Positions 54,306 to 61,915 of a stretch of 64,000 nt of DNA are shown in pieces. The DNA lies in assembly GCF_000702265.1 (NCBI RefSeq), contig NZ_KL370880.1, positions 62,001 to 126,000 on the forward strand, given 5' to 3'. Under the pieces are notes generated by a model. The model was not told the DNA's origin. It worked only from the letters and a program-made list of their open reading frames with translations, and made no database searches. How positions within the stretch are numbered: the stretch's first letter is position 1; each line of letters opens with the position of its first letter. The position numbers were made by a program, and so were the translations under genes. The stretch is from Butyrivibrio sp. NC2002 (GTDB taxonomy: Bacteria; Bacillota; Clostridia; Lachnospirales; Lachnospiraceae).

Positions 54306-55029
54306 AAAATTTACAAAGGGAATAATTGCATTAAGTATATTTGCAGCACTTATATCAGGATGCGCATCTTTGCCTAAAGATAAGGAGCAAAGAAGGCAGC
54401 AGGAAATATCAGAGCAGGTAACATCTGCGGAAGACGGAGAACTTTCAGCGAATGACGCCGGATTATCAGATGGAGAAAACAATACAGATTCCGTAGTATC
54501 AGATGAAGAAAGCGATACAGATTTTACGGAATCAGATGAAGAAAACAGTGAATCTTCTTTGGAAGAATCAAAAGAAAAAAATACTAGTGAGGAAATAAAA
54601 GTGGATATAAGCTCAGTTGATATTGAATACATGGAAGATGAAACTACCCCTATATGGAAAATCAAAAAGGAACTGGATTCGAAGACTTCTTGGTCCGATC
54701 ATCTTCCGGATAGCCTGACAATTGACAACTTTGTAGCATATCACGCATACAAAGGATATGCTTCGGAAAACGTGAATTTTCTTGTAAATAAAGATGATGA
54801 GTTTCTGATGGTATACAGGCTTGACAGTGCCTTTGGAGATCAAACGATGCAGACAGGAATTGTAAAAAATCCTGAAGAATTGTTGCAGATAATATCCTCA
54901 CTTCCGTATAAAGAAGTGGAATCACCTGAGCTTGATGGCGAAGATGTCAGTTATGGAACTGTGTACTATGAAGAGGATGGTGAAATCTTTTCCTTTTATA
55001 CTGTCAATATTTTCGAAAATGACCTATAA
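54295..55029 (+). CDS. acidic lipoprotein, candidate immunity partner of the preceding gene
   Basis: 244 residues. Signal peptide with lipobox ISGC (Cys near residue 23), then about 80 residues of Ser/Asp/Glu-rich low complexity (SDGENNTDSVVSDEESDTDF) and a compact C-terminal domain from about 100 (WSDHLPDSLTIDNFVAYHAY, YKEVESPELDGEDVSYGTVY). ATG 54295 lies inside the end of the upstream gene, so translation is coupled. A surface lipoprotein could neutralise an extracellularly acting enzyme. No family recognised. Confidence 0.65.
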   Translation: MIIKKFTKGIIALSIFAALISGCASLPKDKEQRRQQEISEQVTSAEDGELSANDAGLSDGENNTDSVVSDEESDTDFTESDEENSESSLEESKEKNTSEEIKVDISSVDIEYMEDETTPIWKIKKELDSKTSWSDHLPDSLTIDNFVAYHAYKGYASENVNFLVNKDDEFLMVYRLDSAFGDQTMQTGIVKNPEELLQIISSLPYKEVESPELDGEDVSYGTVYYEEDGEIFSFYTVNIFENDL

Positions 55030-55079
55030 TCACAGAGAAGATACAGTTTTTTAATTGATTAATGAGGTCAGATTTTAGT

Positions 55080-55682
55080 ATGAAAATATATGTGGATTTC
55101 GATGATTGCCTGTGCGAAACAGCGAAAGCATTTACTAAGATAGCAGCGAGATTTTTTCAGAAGGATGTTCCTTATGAGGAGATGCATTCCTTTAATTTGC
55201 AGGAGTCTTTTGGGCTTACAGATGATGAGTACCAAAAGCTCATGGCAGAAGGACACACGGATGAAGTGCTTTTGTCCTATGACGAAACCCCGGGAGCATC
55301 CAGAGTTTTAAATGAATTTATTGATGAAGGTCACGAAGTATTCGTAATAACCGGAAGACCTGCCGTAGCTTACGGAGCATCACGAAAATGGCTTGATGAG
55401 CATGGCCTTGATAGAGCGCAGCTCTACTGCCTTAACAAGTATGGCAGGGACTTTTTCCTTAAAGACAGCGAGTTTAGCTTAGAACTTGAAGATTACTACA
55501 AAATGAAGTTTGACTATGCAATAGAGGACTCGCCCCTTGCCTTCAAGTACTTTGATCATATGCCGGACCTTAAAGTTATGGTATTCGATCGCCCTTGGAA
55601 TAAGAACGCCGAGTTCCCAAACGGCAACTATACCAGAACACCTGACTGGGACAAGATAAGACAGCTCATCAGGAAGGAATAA
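55080..55682 (+). CDS. HAD-family 5'(3')-deoxyribonucleotidase-like protein
   Basis: 200 residues from ATG 55080 (MKIYVDFDDCLCETAKAF), which matches the family opening with the HAD DxD nucleophile pair at residues 6-8; an upstream ATG 55062 overlaps the GAGG ribosome site. VFVITGRPAV and DYAIEDSPLAFKYFD are HAD motifs II and IV, and VMVFDRPWN is seen in NT5C-type nucleotidases. Probably dephosphorylates a nucleotide or similar small molecule. The 169-bp repeat array begins about 20 nt after its stop. Confidence 0.82.
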   Translation: MKIYVDFDDCLCETAKAFTKIAARFFQKDVPYEEMHSFNLQESFGLTDDEYQKLMAEGHTDEVLLSYDETPGASRVLNEFIDEGHEVFVITGRPAVAYGASRKWLDEHGLDRAQLYCLNKYGRDFFLKDSEFSLELEDYYKMKFDYAIEDSPLAFKYFDHMPDLKVMVFDRPWNKNAEFPNGNYTRTPDWDKIRQLIRKE

Positions 55683-55699
55683 TGATTTAAACTCCCCTT

Positions 55700-56325
55700 A
55701 ATTCAGAATTCGGTCAGTCATCGCATCTCCGAATTTCTCAAAAGCCCCAAGTCCCCGTGATTTAGTGGCAACTTGTGGCTTTTCTCTCTCTAGGACGTTT
55801 GTGCCGAAAGCGCAAAAGCAACAAGTCTGTCCATTTTCCTATATACTTGGGGCTTTTCACCCTTGTCAGAGGAAGAATTCGTTCAGTCACCGCATCTCCG
55901 AATTTCTCAAAAGCCCCAAGTCCCCGTGATTTAGTGGCAACTTGTGGCTTTTCGCCCTCCAGGACGTTTGCGCCGAAAGCGCAAAAGCAACAAGTATAGC
56001 TGTTTTTCTATATACTTGTGGCTTTTCGACCTTGCTACTAGGAGAATTCGTTCAGTCATCGCATCTGCGAATTCCTCAAAAGCCCCAAGTCCCCGTGATT
56101 TAGTGGCAACTTGTGGCTTTTCGCTCTCCAGGACGTTTGTGCGGAAAGCGCAAAAGCAACAAGTCTGTTCATTTTCCTATGTACTTGTGGCTTTTCGACC
56201 TTGCTACTAGGAGAATTCGTTCAGTCACCGCATCTGCGAATTCCTCAAAAGCCCCAAGTCCCTGTGATTTCGTGGCAACTTGTGGCTTTTGCCGCTCCGC
56301 AACGTTGGCGCCGAAAACTCAAAAT
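55700..56325 (+). repeat. 169-bp tandem repeat, array A (four units)
   Basis: The AAAAGCCCCAAGT arm recurs at 55740, 55909, 56078 and 56247, exactly 169 bp apart. Each unit is a chain of inverted repeats: GAATTCG with CGAATTC about 17 nt apart; AAAAGCCCCAAGT with ACTTGTGGCTTTT about 19 nt apart; and AAAAGCAACAAGT with ACTTGTGGCTTTT. No convincing coding sequence is present: 169 is not a multiple of three, and frames shift from unit to unit. It fills nearly all of the gap between the nucleotidase gene and ybaK. The same unit, reversed, forms array B. Confidence 0.95.
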
Positions 56326-56494
56326 TCCTAACCTCAAATTCTATCTCATATATACTCAAAACTTTCGGAAACTTGTGCTAAGATAGAGAAAGCATAGGTT
56401 TTTGCTTTTTCTAAGAAAAAAAGAAACCGTGCGGGACCAGGTCTAGCATGGCGAGGAATCTGGTCTGCCAATTCAGAATATTTGAGGATTTATT

Positions 56495-56968
56495 ATGAAA
56501 AAAGAAGAAAAGACAAATGTAATGCGTGTGCTTGATGGCAAAAAGATAAGTTATGAGAGCCACGCGTATACTCAGGATGCAACTATGTCCGGAGAGGAGA
56601 TAGCCGAGGCGCTCTCGGAGAATCCTGACAAGGTATTTAAGACACTGGTTACGCAGGCTAAGAGCGGTGCGTACTATGTATTCGTGGTTCCTGTTAAGGA
56701 AGAGCTTGATCTTAAGAAAGCTGCAAAGGCAGCAGGCGAAAAGGCGGTTAGTATGATAAAGCAAAAGGAGCTCCTTCCACTTACGGGCTATGTTCACGGG
56801 GGATGCTCTCCCATTGGAATGAAGAAGCAGTTTCCGACATTTATACATGAGACAGCAATGGATTTCGACAAAATATATGTGAGTGCAGGCAAGGTAGGAT
56901 TCCAGATAGAGCTTAGTCCTTCTGATCTTATCGAGGTGGCTCGCATACAGGTAGCGGATATTGTTTAG
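56495..56968 (+). CDS. ybaK: YbaK/EbsC-family Cys-tRNA(Pro) deacylase
   Basis: 157 residues. Typical YbaK segments: HAYTQDATMSGEEIAEALSE near the start, VFKTLVTQAKSGAYYVFVVP with the conserved Lys, and GYVHGGCSPIGMKKQFPTFI. It hydrolyses mischarged Cys-tRNA(Pro). GAGGA lies 9 nt before ATG 56495. Lies between repeat array A and a MATE exporter. Confidence 0.94.
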   Translation: MKKEEKTNVMRVLDGKKISYESHAYTQDATMSGEEIAEALSENPDKVFKTLVTQAKSGAYYVFVVPVKEELDLKKAAKAAGEKAVSMIKQKELLPLTGYVHGGCSPIGMKKQFPTFIHETAMDFDKIYVSAGKVGFQIELSPSDLIEVARIQVADIV

Positions 56969-57044
56969 GCTTTTGTTTTTTGTTTTTTCCTCAGAAAAAC
57001 AGGAATCTTTATTTACTGACTTATTCATAAATTAGGTAGGGGTT

Positions 57045-58439
57045 ATGGCAACAAAAAGATTTGACTGGGCAGATTTTTTAAGGAAGGTGGCGATAATCGC
57101 AGTGCCTGTGGCACTTCAGAACCTTCTTACAACAACAGGTTCCATGGTGGATACCATGATGATCGCATCTATAGGACAGACTGAAGTAGGTGCGGTTGGA
57201 CTTTGCGCGCAATTTTCATCACTGATGTTCAGCGGTTATTGGGGATTTGTCGGAGGAGGAATGCTCTTCATATCACAGTATTGGGGAGCAAGAGACGATA
57301 AGGGAATTAACAGAGCATACGGACTTACTTTGTCTTGTATGATGGCTGTTGCGCTGTTTTTTGCTGTGATGGCGACATGTTTCCCCAATCTTGTGATGAG
57401 CCTGTATACAGATAAGGAATCTATAAGACAGATAGGCATTTCCTATCTAAAAATCGTGGGATTTGGATATCCTCTCATGGTTTTGTCGATGGCTATGGCT
57501 GCGCTCCTTAGGTGTACCGAGAGGGTTAGGATCCCGCTTTACGGATCTGTGGCAGCAGTTGTTACCAACATTTTCCTTAACTGGGTACTGATATTTGGAC
57601 ATCTTGGTTTTAAGCCGCTTGGAGTTCGCGGCGCTGCTATTGCAACGGTCATTGCGCAGTTTGTGAGCGTTGCCATTATAACATTTCTCGGAGTAAAAAA
57701 CGGACATCCATATCTTCTTGCAATAAAGGACCATTTCAAGATAAGCAGGAAATTTGCGGGTTCATATATTAAAAAGTGCATGCCGATAATCTTAAACGAA
57801 GTACTGATAGGCCTTGGAAACATGGTAATAAACATAGTGCTTGGAAGACAGCCCGAGGAAGCTATTGCGGCAGTTGCGGTTTTCAGGACACTTGAGGGAC
57901 TTGTTATAGGATTCTTTGCGGGATTTTCCAATGCTGCATCCGTACTTGTTGGAAAAGAAGTCGGCTCCGGCAACATAGATACAGCTTATAGAAGAGCCTG
58001 GAGACTTGTATATCTCTGCCAGGGCGTGATCGGCATGGTTGTGCTTATTCTAGTGATCTTCCATACACCTATTCTTACTGTGATGGGCATGAGCGGCGAA
58101 AGCTTCAGGATTGCATTCGGATTTCTGTGCATCTATGCAGTTGCTGCTTTTATCAGAATGGGCAACTGGACACAGAACGATACCTTCAGAGCAGCAGGCG
58201 ATGCGGCTTATGGAACGATACTTGAAATCGCATTTATGTGGATAATGCTTATTCCTTTGGTGTGGACAGGCGGTATGATATTAAAGCTTCCTACACTCCT
58301 TGTGTTTGCATGCTGCTATGTGGATGAGCCTATAAGATATGTACTCATGCAGGTTCATCTGTTCAGGGGCAAATGGATAAAGCCCGTAACACCTGAAGGA
58401 AAAGCAGCCATGAAAGAATGGAAGCCAAAAAAAGGTTAA
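57045..58439 (+). CDS. MATE-family efflux transporter
   Basis: 464 residues with twelve hydrophobic segments in two homologous halves. It opens with a short basic leader and AIIAVPVALQNLLTTTGSMV plus DTMMIASIGQTEVGAVGL, the MATE signature of TM1-2. It exports cationic drugs or metabolites with Na+ or H+. AGGGG precedes ATG 57045. Substrate unknown. It lies 76 nt after ybaK. Confidence 0.92.
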   Translation: MATKRFDWADFLRKVAIIAVPVALQNLLTTTGSMVDTMMIASIGQTEVGAVGLCAQFSSLMFSGYWGFVGGGMLFISQYWGARDDKGINRAYGLTLSCMMAVALFFAVMATCFPNLVMSLYTDKESIRQIGISYLKIVGFGYPLMVLSMAMAALLRCTERVRIPLYGSVAAVVTNIFLNWVLIFGHLGFKPLGVRGAAIATVIAQFVSVAIITFLGVKNGHPYLLAIKDHFKISRKFAGSYIKKCMPIILNEVLIGLGNMVINIVLGRQPEEAIAAVAVFRTLEGLVIGFFAGFSNAASVLVGKEVGSGNIDTAYRRAWRLVYLCQGVIGMVVLILVIFHTPILTVMGMSGESFRIAFGFLCIYAVAAFIRMGNWTQNDTFRAAGDAAYGTILEIAFMWIMLIPLVWTGGMILKLPTLLVFACCYVDEPIRYVLMQVHLFRGKWIKPVTPEGKAAMKEWKPKKG

Positions 58440-58504
58440 CTATCTTTGTACGTAAAACCGTATTTGTGTTATATTAAAAAAAGATATCTTAGGGGGAGAT
58501 AGAT

Positions 58505-59242
58505 ATGGACACAACAACTAATAAAAAATTTGGATTAAGCGGAAATGCGCTTAAAGTAATAGCGATCATTGCGATGACAATAGACCATATTGCATGGATG
58601 AATTTCGTATCGTATGCAGAGGCGGTTACGCCATCGCAGATTTTCCTGCACTCGATAGGACGCCTCACAGCTCCGATCATGTTTTTCTTTGTGGCAGAAG
58701 GCTACCATTACACCCACAACTTCCGAAAATACTTGGGCAGGATGGCGCTACTTGCGGTAGTTAGTCATTTCGCATTTTGCTATTATGCGGAGTATGGCTT
58801 CAATCCACTTGAAAATCTGATATTTAATGCCACAAGTATTGCTTGGCCTTTAATGTGGGGGCTTATATTCCTTAAAACCTGGGATATGGAAAAATGGGGA
58901 TTGTGGCTAAAAATCCTTATAACCTTGGTCGGATGCGTAGTGACATTTAGCTCGGATTGGAGCTTTGCGGCACCTCTTGCCATCCTCGTAGTTGGAAGAT
59001 GCAGAGGTAATTTCTATAAGCAGATGCTGGGACTCATGTTTGTAGTATCGATATATGCAGTGGAATTCTTTATCTTCAATAATGAGGTATACGGAATCGT
59101 TCATCTTGCAAGCTGGTTTGTGGTTCCGCTTCTTGGTCTCTACAACGGAGAGCGCGGGAAGATAAAGTGGCTTGGCAAATTCTTTTACTGGTATTATCCG
59201 GCACATCTCGCTCTTCTTGGTTTATTCCTTAGATTGACATGA
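58505..59242 (+). CDS. TraX-family membrane protein
   Basis: 245 residues with about seven to eight helices. Family hallmarks: ALKVIAIIAMTIDHIAWMNF near the start, IGRLTAPIMFFFVAEGYHYT, and FYWYYPAHLALLGLFL at the end. TraX acetylates F-pilin in conjugative plasmids, but chromosomal Firmicutes copies are not plasmid genes and are probably acyltransferases of surface molecules. AGGGGGAG lies before ATG 58505. It lies between the MATE gene and repeat array B. Confidence 0.9.
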   Translation: MDTTTNKKFGLSGNALKVIAIIAMTIDHIAWMNFVSYAEAVTPSQIFLHSIGRLTAPIMFFFVAEGYHYTHNFRKYLGRMALLAVVSHFAFCYYAEYGFNPLENLIFNATSIAWPLMWGLIFLKTWDMEKWGLWLKILITLVGCVVTFSSDWSFAAPLAILVVGRCRGNFYKQMLGLMFVVSIYAVEFFIFNNEVYGIVHLASWFVVPLLGLYNGERGKIKWLGKFFYWYYPAHLALLGLFLRLT

Positions 59243-59344
59243 ACAACCTCCGCCGACTATGTCGGAAAGAGTTTTCGTACTGATACATCATAATGAAAAA
59301 AATAGAGCGGTGAAATGCTTTTTGCAGATCACCGCTCAAAATAA

Positions 59345-60290
59345 TTAATGCATCTTGCGGCAAGAGCGAAAAGCCCCAAGTACATAGAAAAAATGATAGA
59401 CTTGTTGCTTTTGCGCTTTTTGCCACAGCGTCTCGGAGTGGCAAAAGCCCCAAGTAGCCACGAAATCAAGGGTACTTGTTGCTTTTGAGGAATTCGGAGA
59501 TGCGATGCCAGAACGAATTCTTCTTCTGGCATAAGTGAAAAGCCCCAAGTACATAGAAAAAATGATAGACTTGTTGCTTTTCAACTTTCTGCCACAGCGT
59601 CGCGGAGCGGCAAAAGCCCCAAGTCGCCATGAAATCACGGGTACTTGTTGCTTTTGATGAATTCGGAGATGCGATGACAGAACGAATTCTTCTTGTGAGA
59701 AGGACGAAAAGCCCCAAGTACATAGAAAAAATGATAGACTTGTTGCTTTTGCGCTTTCTGCGCAAATGTTACGAGACGACAAAAGCCCCAAGTCGCCACG
59801 AAAACACGGGTACTTGTTGCTTTTGAGGAATTCGGAGAAGCGATGACAGAACGAATTCTTCTTGTGAAGGACGAAAAGCCCCAAGTACATAGAAAAATTG
59901 ATAGACTTGTTGCTTTTCAACTTTCTGCCACAGCGTCGCGGAGCGGAAAAAGCCACAAGTTGCCATGAAATCAGGGGTACTTGTTGCTTTTAGAGAATTC
60001 GGAGATGCGATGACAGAATGAATTCCTCTTGTGAGAAGGACGAAAAGCCCCAAGTACATAGAAAAATTGACAGACTTGTTGCTTTTCAACTTTCTGCCAC
60101 AGCGTCGCGGAGCGGAAAAAACCACAAGTTGCCTTGAAATCAGGGATACTTGTTGCTTTTCAACTTTTTGCCACATCGTCTCGGAGTGGAAAAAGCCCCA
60201 AGTAGCCACGAAAACAAGGGTACTTGTTGCTTTTGAGGAATTCGAAGATGCGGTGACAGAACAAATTCTTCTTGTGACAAAATCGAAAAA
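59345..60290 (-). repeat. 169-bp tandem repeat, array B (five units plus a rearranged end)
   Basis: The GAAAAGCCCCAAGT arm recurs at 59368, 59537, 59706, 59873 and 60042 (spacing 169, 169, 167, 169). Read on the minus strand the units correspond along their length to array A. Each unit has AAAAGCCCCAAGT paired with ACTTGTTGCTTTT twice, a GCCACAGCG-type GC-rich hairpin, and GAATTCG...CGAATTC. After 60120 one module is missing, so the last part is rearranged. It lies between the convergent genes traX and dtd, beyond the dtd terminator. Confidence 0.95.
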
Positions 60291-60320
60291 AGAAGTCATG
60301 GATTCCCGTTTTCCTGAAGA

Positions 60321-60351
60321 AAAAAACAGGAATCTGCTAGATTCCTGTTAA
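60321..60351 (-). terminator. intrinsic terminator after dtd
   Basis: On the minus strand, ACAGGAATC, a 5-nt loop and GATTCCTGT are followed by T7, 15 nt past the dtd stop. Confidence 0.92.
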
Positions 60352-60363
60352 AGCTTAAATTGA

Positions 60364-60822
60364 TTACTTTCCCTTCGACATCAGGTCGTCGGTATCTAAG
60401 ATGATCGTGACAGGACCATCGTTTACGGAGGAGACCTTCATGTCAGCTCCGAATACGCCGGTTCCTACTTCGAAGCCTTTGTTTCTGCACTCGGAAACGA
60501 CAAGCTCGTATAAAGGTTCTGATATTTCGGGCCTTGCAGCATCGGTAAACCCGGGTCTTCTTGATCTGCAGTCCGCATAGAGTGTGAACTGACTTACAAT
60601 AAGTAGCTTTGCTCCTGCATCTGCGGGATTTACATTCATTTTGCCGTCTTCATCCTCAAATATACGAAGACCGCATATTTTATCAGCTATTTTAAGAGCA
60701 TGCTCTTTGGTATCATCTGTATGTACTCCCAAAAGAACCAGAAAACCCTTGTCTATACTTGCTACTTCTTTTCCATCTATTGTGACGGATGCAGACAGCA
60801 CCCTTGTTACAACTGCTCTCAT
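60364..60822 (-). CDS. dtd: D-aminoacyl-tRNA deacylase
   Basis: 152 residues. MRAVVTRVLSASVTIDGKEV opens the family; SQFTLYADCRSRRPGFTDAA and the cis Gly-Pro of NDGPVTIILDTDDL are the two active-site motifs. It removes D-amino acids from tRNA. GAAAGGAT precedes ATG 60822. It is transcribed leftward after the DMT transporter gene (14-nt gap), and a terminator follows. Confidence 0.95.
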   Translation of the reverse strand: MRAVVTRVLSASVTIDGKEVASIDKGFLVLLGVHTDDTKEHALKIADKICGLRIFEDEDGKMNVNPADAGAKLLIVSQFTLYADCRSRRPGFTDAARPEISEPLYELVVSECRNKGFEVGTGVFGADMKVSSVNDGPVTIILDTDDLMSKGK

Positions 60823-60836
60823 TTTTTATCCTTTCA

Positions 60837-61748
60837 TCAGCCTTCAATAATTGCCAGTATCAGAATTCCGGAGATAACAAGGAACAGGAAAAAGTACTGT
60901 TTCCATGTGAGCTTCTCTTTAAGGAATATTCTGGACAGAAGCAGGGAAACTACGCATACGGATGAGATGATAGGAGCTGCAATAGCGCCATTGTCACTCA
61001 TGGCAAATACATAGGTGAATTGTCCTGTCGTCTCGCAGAGAGCTGCAATGATCTTATCCCGTTGCTTTGGAAGTTCATATTTTACACCCTTTATCTTCAT
61101 GAAGATAAGGAATACGATCGCTATTACAAAAAATGTGAGCTCGTATGATGTATTAGCTACATTCTCAATTGTCTCTTCAGTTACGTTTATAAGAGGGCTT
61201 GTAGCTACATCATCGAGATAGTAGATGTCGAGGAAGCTTCCGAGGGCATCAATTGTTGCATAGCAAAATGGCATGGCAAAAGCTATAGCTGCCATCTTTT
61301 TCCCTAGTATCTTCTTGCGGTCTGTTGAGCCTGTGTTTTCAAGGAATCCAATTCCCAGAATACCGATAACTATAAGGACGATGGCAAATATTGATAAATG
61401 CCCGATCGTCTCACCAAGGAATATAACTGTCATGACAGAGCAGATAGCACCTGATGTATTCTCGATAGGGTCGGATATTGACTCTTCTATGAAACGCATT
61501 CCGAAGAATGAAAATGCCATCGATGCGATATAGCAAAGTGATACAGGAAAATAGATAAGGAGATTCTTGAAATCATATCCTATTTGTCCTGTAAGTAGAG
61601 TAAAGATGGCATGTATTCCCATGACAAAACCGACTGCAACGGAAATCTTTAAATGAGCGTATTTCTCATCAGGTCTTGCACCTTTTTTGTAGAATAATTC
61701 AGCAAGACCCCAGATAAAGGTCGTTGCCAGTGTAAAAAATAACCACAT
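60837..61748 (-). CDS. DMT-superfamily (EamA-like) transporter
   Basis: 303 residues with ten hydrophobic segments in two repeats, each with an EamA-like pattern (LATTFIWGLAELFYKKGARP at the start; AMSDNGAIAAPIISSVCVVS and LLSRIFLKEKLTWKQYFFLF near the end). Likely a small-metabolite exporter; substrate unknown. It is the first gene of the leftward pair with dtd and divergent from pepF. Confidence 0.88.
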   Translation of the reverse strand: MWLFFTLATTFIWGLAELFYKKGARPDEKYAHLKISVAVGFVMGIHAIFTLLTGQIGYDFKNLLIYFPVSLCYIASMAFSFFGMRFIEESISDPIENTSGAICSVMTVIFLGETIGHLSIFAIVLIVIGILGIGFLENTGSTDRKKILGKKMAAIAFAMPFCYATIDALGSFLDIYYLDDVATSPLINVTEETIENVANTSYELTFFVIAIVFLIFMKIKGVKYELPKQRDKIIAALCETTGQFTYVFAMSDNGAIAAPIISSVCVVSLLLSRIFLKEKLTWKQYFFLFLVISGILILAIIEG

Positions 61749-61779
61749 ATAATGTCCTTTCTCATATAACTGTTTGGGT

Positions 61780-61798
61780 TTACTCCGTGAAATTCGGA
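61780..61798 (-). repeat. hairpin in the leader of the DMT transporter gene
   Basis: ACTCCG and CGGAGT form a 6-bp stem, about 30 nt before the start codon of the leftward gene. Its role is unknown. Confidence 0.45.
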
Positions 61799-61866
61799 GT
61801 GCACCTAATTTTACTATAAAAATACTAAATTTGGCATTTTTTTGTTAAAAAAGTCGCGCAGTATGT

Positions 61867-61872
61867 TAGAAT
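61867..61872 (+). promoter_or_regulatory. putative -10 element of pepF
   Basis: TAGAAT about 44 nt before ATG 61916; a weak TTGTTA lies 19 bp upstream of it. Confidence 0.4.
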
Positions 61873-61915
61873 ATTCATTGTGCAAAATCTAAAAAAGAAA
61901 AGGAGACAGACAGTT

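Noticed and set aside
56411..57028. 205-codon minus-strand frame over ybaK
   Set aside because: Antisense to a clear YbaK protein; no ribosome site.
57045..58439. MATE protein as the missing capsule flippase
   Set aside because: Sequence features are those of NorM/DinF-type exporters and it lies 10 kb from the capsule locus; Wzx proteins are related by fold only.
58505..59242. TraX as a sign of a conjugative element
   Set aside because: No relaxase, type IV secretion or integrase gene nearby; TraX-like genes are common on Firmicutes chromosomes.
55700..60290. Several open frames of 60-200 codons through the repeat arrays on both strands
   Set aside because: They arise from the repetitive sequence; 169 is not a multiple of three, frames rotate between units, starts lack ribosome sites and no protein family is recognisable.
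59345..60290. CRISPR array
   Set aside because: Repeated arms are parts of long near-identical units; there are no unique spacers of constant size and no cas genes.
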